From Rubripirellula tenax (GTDB lineage Bacteria; Planctomycetota; Planctomycetia; Pirellulales; Pirellulaceae), in the NCBI RefSeq assembly GCF_007860125.1, contig NZ_SJPW01000005.1:308065-372064 (forward strand): a stretch of 64,000 nt of DNA, read 5' to 3'. Below the pieces are notes generated by a model. It ran no database searches, was not told where the DNA came from, and saw nothing but the letters and a program-made list of their open reading frames with translations. The number at the start of each line of letters is the position of its first letter. Positions within the stretch are counted from its first letter, which is position 1. Positions 37,549 to 45,086 of the stretch are shown piece after piece. The position numbers and the translations under genes are program-made.

Positions 37549-38406
37549 CTACGAACTTGCGCTTCGATAGCTCAACAACGCTCGGCGGAATACCCATCGA
37601 CTTGCCAGCAGACTCAAGACCGTTGCCACCAAAGCCCACGCGATCAACATCCATTCTTCGTTGGTCCGTGGACTGATAGGCTTGGCGATCAACCGAGCGG
37701 GAACGTTGACGACCAACAGCACCGGAATCACGAAGGTGAAGAAACCGTACATCGGCGTCCCCCAACCCCGATTGTACATCTCCATCGGATAGCGGCTGAA
37801 ATTGGTAATGTAGAACCAAAAGTTGTACAGCGTTTGGTTCCGTCCCAACCAAATGCTTGTTGCACTCAAACAGATCATCAGGCTGTACATCATCGCGACG
37901 CCACAGCCTAGAAAGATGACGTACAAAATCAACGACAGCGCCGATGGAACCATCGGATCCACCTCACGAGTCGCCAACTGGTACAGCGACACCGCCGCGA
38001 TCAACATTCCCGCAAAGAAGTTCGATAGCGCGCTCCAATCGATCCGTCGAAACGACACCAAAAACTGAGTATCGATCGGCTTCAGCAACGCAAAATCTAA
38101 ACCACCGGTTCGAATCAACTCGCTAAACTCTTCGGCATTCGGCATGAAGAACGCCTGCACGATACTGTTGATAAACCATGTCGTTGCAATGAACAGGAAA
38201 AACTTAGGCTCGTCCCACCCACTGTCTTGCCCGATGGTCTTGGTGTGCTGGAACAGAATCAAATAGAAGCCGACGTTCATTGCCGTCCATCCGATACTGC
38301 TAACGCACTGCAACGCAAAGTTCGTCCGAAACGTCATGTCCCGAACCAGACTATTGCGGGCGAACGTCAAAAACACCTTCGTGTAACTAGGCTCGACGCT
38401 GGTCAT
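37549..38406 (-). CDS. ABC-2 family permease, second subunit
   Basis: About 285 residues from the ATG at 38406, which lies 4 bp past the previous stop; the open frame upstream to 38523 overlaps the preceding gene and is unlikely. Six membrane helices are predicted, with the stretch SVEPSYTKVFLTFARNSLVRDM and FRTNFALQCVSSIGW near the N-terminus typical of the COG3694-type ABC-2 permeases. It pairs with the next gene upstream. An ATPase subunit would be needed, and none is present in this neighbourhood. The substrate is unknown. Confidence 0.82.
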   Translation of the reverse strand: MTSVEPSYTKVFLTFARNSLVRDMTFRTNFALQCVSSIGWTAMNVGFYLILFQHTKTIGQDSGWDEPKFFLFIATTWFINSIVQAFFMPNAEEFSELIRTGGLDFALLKPIDTQFLVSFRRIDWSALSNFFAGMLIAAVSLYQLATREVDPMVPSALSLILYVIFLGCGVAMMYSLMICLSATSIWLGRNQTLYNFWFYITNFSRYPMEMYNRGWGTPMYGFFTFVIPVLLVVNVPARLIAKPISPRTNEEWMLIAWALVATVLSLLASRWVFRRALLSYRSASS

Positions 38407-38410
38407 CCGA

Positions 38411-39289
38411 TCAACCTCCGAATCCGCTGTACCGGCGAACGCCACGTGCGTAGGCAACACGACACACAATGATGAAGAATGCCAACCATGCGGCCTCGAT
38501 GGCCATTTCAATCGGCAATTCATCCTCGGGAACTTTCCCCAGAAACACCGCCGCCGGGAAGTACGCCAAGTATTTGAACGGTAAAAAATTCACGAACGTT
38601 TCAATTCCAGGCGGCAGCATCGACAAAGGAAACATGTGGCCCGACAGGAAAAAACTGAACAACATATAGACGAACAGCAGCGATGACACTTCCAAGAACC
38701 AGAAGCCAATCATCCCGATCGCCGCTTCCAAAAAGAAACCGATCAAGAATCCCATCACCAATGATCCAATGAACGCGATCACGATGGATGGGGACGGCCA
38801 GCCGGAAACGAAGTAGCCACGGCAAAGATAGAACACCAGCGCGAACGGCAGCGTCGCAACGGCATAGTAGGCCAGTTTGTGAGCGATCCGTGTCAGCAGC
38901 AGAAATCCGATCAGGTCCACCGGCTGAATCAAATAGCGTTTGATCTCGCCTTCGCGGATCTCTTTCGCGATGCCCGACGCCAAACCCGGCATACTGGAAA
39001 ACGCTCGAGCGATCATCGTCAATAGATAGTAGGCGACGATTTCGCGAAATCCGAAACCACCGATCGACGCTGCGTCCTCACCTTCGGCTTCACCGATCGA
39101 ATCAAAAACTGCGTACCACAAAAATATCTGCGTAATGATCGGCAAGAACCGCATCAACGTCCCCAGCGCGAAATCACCTCGATAAACGAGACGTTCGCCT
39201 AGGGCCGTCGCCAGAATCGTTCGCCACAGCGACAAACGCTGGCGCAACCCGAAACGTGGCGGAGCGGTTGCAATGACAGAAAACAGCAT
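38411..39289 (-). CDS. ABC-2 family permease, first subunit
   Basis: A 292-residue membrane protein with six helices, with conserved COG4587-type segments (RLVYRGDFALGTLMRFLPII, EIREGEIKRYLIQPVDLIGF). The short hydrophilic loop RSxxGLASGIAKEIREGEIKRYL fits the ABC-2 coupling element. It makes a two-permease set with the downstream gene. The third component, the ATPase, is not in the window; the upstream gene is a divergent esterase. Substrate unknown; relatives export polysaccharides, lipids or antibiotics. Confidence 0.83.
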   Translation of the reverse strand: MLFSVIATAPPRFGLRQRLSLWRTILATALGERLVYRGDFALGTLMRFLPIITQIFLWYAVFDSIGEAEGEDAASIGGFGFREIVAYYLLTMIARAFSSMPGLASGIAKEIREGEIKRYLIQPVDLIGFLLLTRIAHKLAYYAVATLPFALVFYLCRGYFVSGWPSPSIVIAFIGSLVMGFLIGFFLEAAIGMIGFWFLEVSSLLFVYMLFSFFLSGHMFPLSMLPPGIETFVNFLPFKYLAYFPAAVFLGKVPEDELPIEMAIEAAWLAFFIIVCRVAYARGVRRYSGFGG

Positions 39290-39516
39290 GGCAAGTGAAT
39301 TCGCATGGAAAGGAGCGACAACGATCAGGGTGGTGATACTCGCTATCCCGAATTTATGCGATCCCCGACCGAGGATTGATCCAGGGCAAGATGGCGCAGC
39401 GGAACCAGCGCAAGTCGAATTCGGTGCGGTAAACTGTGGTCTTGGTGATGCGAACTGCCGCGTCCACTACCCTGCCCTACCCCTCGCGTTTCCTCATTCC
39501 AAAAAGCACTCCTGCC

Positions 39517-40419
39517 ATGACATTCAAGCTCACTATCACAACTCTTTTTCTTTCTAGCATGGCTTGGATGGGCGCCAGCGCGGTGGAACCCGTCACGTTG
39601 AAGTTGTGGGAAAACGGGGCGCCCGGCGTTACCGCAGACAAAGAAGGGGATGCCCCGAATTTGATCGTCACGCGAATCGATTCCGAGACGCCGACGGCGG
39701 GAATCGTGATCCTTCCCGGTGGCGGATACGGTGGCCATGCGATGGACCACGAGGGTCACCAGATCGCTGACTGGTTCAAATCGATGGGCGTGGCGTCCGC
39801 CATTTGCGACTACCGACTTCGCGGCAAAGGGAACGCGGGGAAGGGATACGGACACCCGGTGCCGATGCAAGACGCGCAGCGTGCCATTCAAACGATGCGA
39901 GCGGGCGCCAAACGCTGGAACATCGATCCGGACCGTATCGGCGTGATCGGATTCTCGGCGGGTGGTCACCTGTGTTCGACCGTATCGACCCAATTTCATG
40001 AAGCGGATCCCGATGCAGTCGACCCGATCGACCGATTCTCGTCTCTGCCAAACTTCTCGATCTTGTGCTACCCCGTGATCACGATGGATCCCTCCTTCAC
40101 TCACGCCGGAAGCCGTCGAAATTTACTGGGCCAAGATCCTGACCCACAATTGGCGCTGTCGCTGTCCAACGAAACGCGAGTGACACCGCAAACGCCACCG
40201 ACGTTCCTATTCCATACCATCGAGGACAAAGCGGTGCCGGTTGCAAACAGCTTGCGATACTTCGATGCCTGCATCGAACGAGGCGTTGCAGCGGAGCTTC
40301 ACGTGTTCCCGGCCGGCCGACACGGCTTGGGGTTGGCCGCCGACACACCGGGCGCTTCACAGTGGCCCAGACTCTGTGAGAACTGGCTTCGCGGGCTCGG
40401 CATCGTGACCCAACCCTGA
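39517..40419 (+). CDS. Alpha/beta hydrolase (acetyl-xylan-esterase-like, exported)
   Basis: About 300 residues from the ATG at 39517, which gives a signal peptide (LTITTLFLSSMAWMGASA); the longer open frame to 39436 is not needed. The oxyanion-hole region is GGGYGGHAM (68-76), the nucleophile elbow is GFSAGG (Ser147), and DKAVPV and GRHGLGL supply the likely Asp and His. The BD-FAE/AXE-like pattern suggests deacetylation of plant or algal polysaccharides. It is alone, between the ABC-2 pair and the flagellar operon, with which it converges (30 bp). Confidence 0.88.
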   Translation: MTFKLTITTLFLSSMAWMGASAVEPVTLKLWENGAPGVTADKEGDAPNLIVTRIDSETPTAGIVILPGGGYGGHAMDHEGHQIADWFKSMGVASAICDYRLRGKGNAGKGYGHPVPMQDAQRAIQTMRAGAKRWNIDPDRIGVIGFSAGGHLCSTVSTQFHEADPDAVDPIDRFSSLPNFSILCYPVITMDPSFTHAGSRRNLLGQDPDPQLALSLSNETRVTPQTPPTFLFHTIEDKAVPVANSLRYFDACIERGVAAELHVFPAGRHGLGLAADTPGASQWPRLCENWLRGLGIVTQP

Positions 40420-40449
40420 CCCAACAACATACAACACACGTGACCCCGT

Positions 40450-41115
40450 TCAGCCCGTTGTCGTGAACAAACGCCCGCGTTGACGTGGCGCGTCGAAGGA
40501 CGTTCCTAACTCACCGGCAAAACCGGGTTGCGGCTTTTCTTTTTCAATGGATTCGATCGCATCGGCAAAGTTACGTTTCGAGTCACCCAGACAAGCGGCG
40601 GTCAGACGTCGGACTTCCTCGGCATCGGTGATTTCAGCAAGCGGGCGGACTTCGGTGGCGGTTTGAGACAGCACCAAAATACGAGCTCCACAGCGGATCA
40701 TCGTCAATCGCGTTCTCGGGTCGATCGCGGAACTGCCAAGATGTTCCATCACTTCACGCGGGATAGCCCCGGGAGCGATCGACCGCGAACCGTATTTCCG
40801 CGTCACCCAAACCATCGCGGCGAACAACCCCAAGACGACGGCCAAGCTGGATGTAACCGTGATCGCGGGGATCGCGAACTGGTTCTTGCTTGGCTCGGCA
40901 GTTTCGACGAGTGCGTCGGACGCATGTTCGCGAACTTGGAAGGCTGGGAAGTTTCCGGGGCGAGCGATTTTCGCTTGCGGCGTGACTTCGTCGTCGATCG
41001 CCATCGCGGAAGGTCGTTGGTAGACCGATGCGGTATCGAATTCCTGCGCCGCACCATCGGCGGTGACCAAGATCGCCATCGCAGACAACCAACAAAAGAT
41101 GTGCCTGGTGAGCAT
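40450..41115 (-). CDS. fliO: FliO-like flagellar export protein
   Basis: About 221 residues from the ATG at 41115; an ATG at 41145 overlaps fliN by 14 bp and is an alternative. It has an N-terminal signal-like segment, one transmembrane helix at about 84-104 (ITVTSSLAVVLGLFAAMVW), then a basic stalk and a domain with LTMIRCGARILVLSQT typical of FliO. FliO helps assemble the FliP/Q/R core of the flagellar type III export apparatus. Here fliP, fliQ and fliR do not follow; the next gene is the convergent esterase. The last gene of the flagellar operon. Confidence 0.75.
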   Translation of the reverse strand: MLTRHIFCWLSAMAILVTADGAAQEFDTASVYQRPSAMAIDDEVTPQAKIARPGNFPAFQVREHASDALVETAEPSKNQFAIPAITVTSSLAVVLGLFAAMVWVTRKYGSRSIAPGAIPREVMEHLGSSAIDPRTRLTMIRCGARILVLSQTATEVRPLAEITDAEEVRRLTAACLGDSKRNFADAIESIEKEKPQPGFAGELGTSFDAPRQRGRLFTTTG

Positions 41116-41131
41116 GGGGAAGTCCTTGATG

Positions 41132-41608
41132 TTAGGCGCCGACAAGTTCGGTAACTCGAATACAGAAGTTATCGTTCATGACCAGAACTTCGCCTCGGGC
41201 AATCAAGCGTCCGTTGACAAAAATGTCGACGGGATCGCCGGCAAGCTTGTCGAGCGCGACGACGGAACCGCTGCGCAATTGAAGAACTTCTTCGAGTCGC
41301 ATTTGAGTGCGACCGAGTTCGACCCGCAAATCCATCTCGACTTCGCCGAGCAGATCGATCGGTTGCCGCTGGGCCGGTTCCGTACCGGGCGTCAGATCGC
41401 CGAAACTGAACGGTTTCGGCTGGGCTTCGGTCGAAACGTTGTCGCCAACGGCTTCGTCCAGCGACGCAGTGGCTTGGTTGAGAAGATCCTCGATTTCGTC
41501 TGTATTGAGCTTCTTTTTCGAGTCCGCCGGATCAGGCCCAGCCGCCGCAACGGCTGGCTTGTCTGCGCTTGCTTCGTTTTCTTCGACTTCGTCGTTCGGA
41601 TCAGCCAC
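41132..41608 (-). CDS. fliN: FliN flagellar C-ring protein
   Basis: A 158-residue protein. The C-terminal 80 residues form the FliN/FliM (SpoA) domain: LLGEVEMDLRVELGRTQMRL, LRSGSVVALDKLAGDPVDIFV, NGRLIARGEVLVMNDNFCIRV. The N-terminal half is a low-complexity acidic linker. FliN lies at the base of the switch complex and takes part in type III export. In many operons fliM precedes fliN, but here fliL precedes it with only 71 bp between. The fliO start lies inside or just after the 3' end, suggesting coupling. Confidence 0.92.
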   Translation of the reverse strand: MADPNDEVEENEASADKPAVAAAGPDPADSKKKLNTDEIEDLLNQATASLDEAVGDNVSTEAQPKPFSFGDLTPGTEPAQRQPIDLLGEVEMDLRVELGRTQMRLEEVLQLRSGSVVALDKLAGDPVDIFVNGRLIARGEVLVMNDNFCIRVTELVGA

Positions 41609-41649
41609 GTTCGTGTCCTTCCCTGGACGATTGGATCATTGAATGGAGA

Positions 41650-41669
41650 GTGTTTCACACGTGAAACAC
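41650..41669. promoter_or_regulatory. parS-like palindrome with a 2-bp wider spacer
   Basis: The arms GTGTTTCAC (41650-41658) and GTGAAACAC (41661-41669) are perfect 9-bp inverted repeats with AC between them. The ParB-binding parS consensus is TGTTTCACGTGAAACA, in which the arms abut; here each half-site is intact but the spacing is two bases longer. It sits in the fliL-fliN gap. It may be a diverged or false parS site, or a hairpin or operator for the operon. Confidence 0.5.
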
Positions 41670-41679
41670 AAGTTGTGAA

Positions 41680-42237
41680 TCACTGCTCGATCAGTTGATA
41701 CGACTTAAAGCCGACGCCCAACAGCAAATCTTCCTCGAGCATGTGGTTACATTTCGTCAAAATGCCTCGTTCGAGCAAGCCCAAATTATTTTCGCCGAGC
41801 TCTTCCATCGAGCTGTTTCGGATTTTCATGCGAATGGCGTTGCGGAGTCGGCCTTCTTTGCTACCAAATTCCGATTTCATTTTCTCATCGTTTTTCTTCC
41901 GGATCAAACCGTAGAGATCGAGCTCGACGCGGTACGTCCGTTCCGTGTCGTGTGGGCTGAAGATTTCGCCATACATCCCCAACTGGAATTCAACGACCTC
42001 GTTCTCGTCGGATTCCTGTTCCTCGGCTTCGACTTCGCCTTTTTGAACCGACTGGATCAATTTCGCTTCAGCCAACGCACTGACGTCATCAGCGCTGGGA
42101 ACAAAGAAAAAGAACATCGCCGTTTCAAGCAGCACGACAACCGCCACGAACGCGATGATCAACATGCGTCCACCGCCGCCGGATTGTGGTTCGGCTGCTA
42201 CTTCGGCGTCTTCCTTCTCGGGTGCTTCATCTGCCAT
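41680..42237 (-). CDS. fliL: FliL-like flagellar basal body protein
   Basis: A 185-residue protein. A short acidic cytoplasmic part (MADEAPEKEDAEVAAEP) precedes one transmembrane helix (about 25-45), then a charged linker and a periplasmic domain (FQLGMYGEIFSPHDTERTYRV). FliL surrounds the stator MotA/B and modulates torque. The match is by architecture and context rather than by a strong sequence motif. It lies between motB and fliN in the operon. Confidence 0.8.
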   Translation of the reverse strand: MADEAPEKEDAEVAAEPQSGGGGRMLIIAFVAVVVLLETAMFFFFVPSADDVSALAEAKLIQSVQKGEVEAEEQESDENEVVEFQLGMYGEIFSPHDTERTYRVELDLYGLIRKKNDEKMKSEFGSKEGRLRNAIRMKIRNSSMEELGENNLGLLERGILTKCNHMLEEDLLLGVGFKSYQLIEQ

Positions 42238-42293
42238 GGCGCTGTCTCGATTGTTTCGCTTGGACTGTGCGAATGGGATTCAGGAAATATTCT

Positions 42294-43055
42294 TTAGTTT
42301 CCACCGGGAATGACCACGGCGGCATTGCGTTCGGCTTCCGTACCGACAAGGTCGTCGACCGTCTCATCTAGCATGAAGACTTCGACACGCGAATTCTGGG
42401 AAACCGAGTTTCCTCGGCCGCTGCTACTCATCGGTTCGCTTGCGGCGGCGGATGAAATCCGGAAACGATTCGGGTTCAATTCCGTATTTCTGGTAAGGAA
42501 CCGCTGGACCGCGGCGGCGCGACGGATACCTAACATCACAGCTTCTTCGGTACCTTCGGTTCGGGCTGCGTACTCGGCCGATACGTGGCCACGTACTTCG
42601 ATCTTCTGCGGCTTGCCTCGCATCTGGACGGCCAGATCCGTCAGCACCGATTCGGTTGATTTCGACAAACGATCCGAACCGATTTCGAAAAACACAACGG
42701 AACCGACTGCCGTGACTTGTCCGGGCCGGATGATGCGCACAAGCGGTTCTTCGCCGGTCGGTGCCTTTTCAGGCACACCGCCGTTGGCCGTATCTTTTTT
42801 CTTGGCGCGTCCGGTCGTTGCAAGCGGTTTGAACGCCGTGCTACGCGGACGTGAATCGCCTGGTGCGAGCGCGTCAAGCGTTTTGGCGTATCCGAATTGT
42901 TGCTGCATCGAGTCGACGAGTGCTTGATACGTTTCTTCTTCTTTGATCTCGCTAAGCGACACCAACATGATAAAGAACGTCAGCAGCAAACTCATCATGT
43001 CGCCGAACGTCACAACCCACTCGGGGATGCCGATCACATCTTCTTCTTGATCCAT
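42294..43055 (-). CDS. motB: MotB-type stator protein (OmpA domain)
   Basis: A 253-residue protein. The N-terminal helix WVVTFGDMMSLLLTFFIMLV carries Asp19 at the position of the proton-binding Asp of MotB. The periplasmic part ends in an OmpA-like peptidoglycan-binding domain (about 120-225, VEVRGHVSAEYAART). MotB anchors the stator to the cell wall. It follows motA with 3 bp between, so they are cotranslated. In planctomycetes, whose peptidoglycan is thin or was long disputed, the OmpA domain implies a wall contact. Confidence 0.93.
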   Translation of the reverse strand: MDQEEDVIGIPEWVVTFGDMMSLLLTFFIMLVSLSEIKEEETYQALVDSMQQQFGYAKTLDALAPGDSRPRSTAFKPLATTGRAKKKDTANGGVPEKAPTGEEPLVRIIRPGQVTAVGSVVFFEIGSDRLSKSTESVLTDLAVQMRGKPQKIEVRGHVSAEYAARTEGTEEAVMLGIRRAAAVQRFLTRNTELNPNRFRISSAAASEPMSSSGRGNSVSQNSRVEVFMLDETVDDLVGTEAERNAAVVIPGGN

Positions 43056-43058
43056 GAT

Positions 43059-43820
43059 TTACTCCGCAGCACGTTGTTTGGGCGGCAGGAATGTACGCAG
43101 CTTCTGGTCGATCGCACGAGGGCTTTCGCCGGATTGAATGGCCATGACTCCTCGAATGGCGATTTCAAGACTGATCACTTCGTTGCGGCTGATCAGACCC
43201 AATTTTTCCGCAAACGGGCAACAGATAACGTTGGCCACGATAGCGCCGTAGAGCGTCGTGATCAACGCAACCGCCATACCGGCACCAATCCCGGATGGGT
43301 CGGACATGTCTTGAAGCATCATGATCAAACCCATCAACGTCCCGATCATCCCATAGGCGGGCGCGAATCGCCCGAGTTGGTCCATGATGCCCTTTCCTTC
43401 GCGGTGACGACACTGGATGGCCTCGACTTCGGTCCGCAAGACTTCTTCTACAATTTCAGGCGTGCTGCCGTCGACAGCCATTTGGATGCCTGTTTTGACG
43501 AGCGGGTTTGCGATGTCGGCCACTTTGGATTCGAGTGCCAGCAATCCGTCGCGTCGCGCCGTTTCGGCCAACTCGACGATCTGCTTGATCAGTGCCAAGC
43601 GATCTTCACCCTTGTTCAATAGCACCTTCAGCGCGATCATCGGCGACTTCAGCATACTGCTAAGCGGGAATGCAATCAGCGCGGCCGCGACCGCTCCCCC
43701 GCAAACAACCATGAACGACGGGATGTCGATGAAGGCTGAAAAGGGAGCGTTACCTAACGCGATCGATCCGAGGATCAAACCGACGGCGAGGATCACACCG
43801 ACGAGGCTAGCGATATCCAT
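43059..43820 (-). CDS. motA: MotA-type stator protein
   Basis: A 253-residue membrane protein with four helices. The cytoplasmic loop and helices 3-4 with APAYGMIGTLMGLIMMLQD match MotA/TolQ/ExbB family segments, and the opening IASLVGVILAVGLILGSIALG is typical of MotA. With MotB it forms the ion channel that drives the flagellum. The ion (H+ or Na+) cannot be told from sequence alone. The gene is second in the operon after flbD. Confidence 0.94.
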   Translation of the reverse strand: MDIASLVGVILAVGLILGSIALGNAPFSAFIDIPSFMVVCGGAVAAALIAFPLSSMLKSPMIALKVLLNKGEDRLALIKQIVELAETARRDGLLALESKVADIANPLVKTGIQMAVDGSTPEIVEEVLRTEVEAIQCRHREGKGIMDQLGRFAPAYGMIGTLMGLIMMLQDMSDPSGIGAGMAVALITTLYGAIVANVICCPFAEKLGLISRNEVISLEIAIRGVMAIQSGESPRAIDQKLRTFLPPKQRAAE

Positions 43821-43904
43821 GGTTCGTTATCTATGTCGCAATGTGCGAGTACGTGGATGAAGGAAGTTTGAGAACACTCGTGTCTGCAGCGATGGACGTT
43901 AGGC

Positions 43905-44114
43905 CTAACCCGCCATCACTCGCGGCATCGGCATGAAGTGCTTTTTCTGTTGGTAGTCAACAGCACGTTCGATCACGACATCCATCGACTCGACAACAAC
44001 AATGCGGTCGCCCGATGTCAGGGTGATGAAGGTATCGGGGCGTCGTTCGACGTATCGAATCAGTTCGGCATTGAGCACGAAAGGCTCACCGTCGAGCCGC
44101 GTTAGCTTGATCAT
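43905..44114 (-). CDS. flbD: FlbD-like flagellar protein
   Basis: A 69-residue protein (MIKLTRLDGEPFVLNAELIR) typical in length and opening of the small FlbD family that often precedes motA. Function is not settled in any species; it is used here mainly as a family and context call. It is the first gene of the flagellar operon. Two inverted repeats lie upstream. Confidence 0.88.
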   Translation of the reverse strand: MIKLTRLDGEPFVLNAELIRYVERRPDTFITLTSGDRIVVVESMDVVIERAVDYQQKKHFMPMPRVMAG

Positions 44115-44146
44115 CTACATCACCCCGTGTTTGGATTCACAATTCG

Positions 44147-44167
44147 CCGATGGCAAATTTCCATCGG
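44147..44167. promoter_or_regulatory. 7-bp inverted repeat in the flagellar operon leader
   Basis: Perfect arms CCGATGG (44147-44153) and CCATCGG (44161-44167) with loop CAAATTT, 33 bp upstream of the flbD start. It is a possible operator or leader hairpin. No clear sigma-28 or sigma-54 promoter was found around it. Confidence 0.4.
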
Positions 44168-44332
44168 AAACGCCCGTAGTGACCTCGACCCAAGGGATCG
44201 ATGGCACTCGTTCGTCAGGGAATGCTAGGACACGGTGCATGCACGAGACGGGTGTGGCGAAAAAGAAACACCATCTTCTCTGGTTGGTTCGACTCACCCG
44301 TCTGATACGAGCGACAGAATCGGTATAAACCG

Positions 44333-44351
44333 ACTTTCGAACGCCGAAAGT
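44333..44351 (-). terminator. Possible weak terminator downstream of the flavoprotein gene
   Basis: Perfect 7-bp arms ACTTTCG (44333-44339) and CGAAAGT (44345-44351), loop AACGC. On the minus strand it lies 44 bp past the flavoprotein stop and is followed by CGGTTTATACC, which is only weakly T-rich. It could instead be an operator for the flagellar operon. Confidence 0.3.
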
Positions 44352-44394
44352 TGAGCCACAACACAACAAACGGCAAGCAACCCGACCTTTTGTA

Positions 44395-45081
44395 CTAGCC
44401 ACGTCGGGGGCGATAGAGATCAAGCGTGGACCGACCCGCCAAACTTGCATACGTGGCGACGATCTCCTTCAACCCGGTCAAGAACGTTGTTTCGGACAAC
44501 GGTTCGCCCGCCATTGCTTTCCCGATCGCAAAGAAATAGTCCGCCGGAAGCGCAAACCCCAGTTCGATCGCATCGGCGATTCCGGTCACCACGATGACGG
44601 ACTCGGCGTCGAACGTTTCGTCTCCGCCGTAGGGCGTCGACAACGTCAATCGGAAATCGGGAGGCACGTCGCTGGTGTCTTCATCCGGTTCATCGGCTTC
44701 GACCGCGACGGTTTCGATCCGCGTCACTTTGGCGGGACAACGCAGCCGATCACGCAACAGATCCGTTTGCAACAACATCTCCAACCCGTTCTCGATCCAC
44801 TGTCCATAAGTCATGGGCAGCGCCGGAACGAGTTCGGGTTGCTGGGCCTGCAGCGCCGAAACTGCCAACGGCGACAACGACCGATCCGGCAGCATCGGAA
44901 GCGGTTCCTCGTCGTGATTGCGATGCGAGTTCGCTACCGCGACGGCCTCGAAAACCGTGACGTCATATCCCATAAATCGGCCGTACAGCGCCGCTTCGAT
45001 TCCTAGCGGTCCGGCGCCGATCACGGCGATTGATCCGGGCGGGTCAAGGGTGGGTGAGTCGTCGATTTCTTCGTTTTGCAT
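44395..45081 (-). CDS. Short NAD(P)/FAD-binding oxidoreductase-like protein
   Basis: About 228 residues from the ATG at 45081; a TTG at 45090 overlaps the thiO stop. The N-terminal Rossmann motif is GSIAVIGAGPLGIEAALYGR, followed by a helical and loop region and IVVTGIADAIELG, which recalls the pyridine nucleotide-disulfide oxidoreductase fold. It is shorter than whole flavin enzymes (about 300 to 450 residues) and lacks a visible C-terminal dimer domain. It may use a flavin as a stand-alone reductase, or be a truncated remnant. It lies at the end of the thiO operon. Confidence 0.65.
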   Translation of the reverse strand: MQNEEIDDSPTLDPPGSIAVIGAGPLGIEAALYGRFMGYDVTVFEAVAVANSHRNHDEEPLPMLPDRSLSPLAVSALQAQQPELVPALPMTYGQWIENGLEMLLQTDLLRDRLRCPAKVTRIETVAVEADEPDEDTSDVPPDFRLTLSTPYGGDETFDAESVIVVTGIADAIELGFALPADYFFAIGKAMAGEPLSETTFLTGLKEIVATYASLAGRSTLDLYRPRRG

Positions 45082-45086
45082 AGGGA

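Noticed and set aside
41650-41669. A canonical parS site
   Set aside because: The spacer is two bases longer than consensus and no parA/parB is near; only a parS-like palindrome is claimed.
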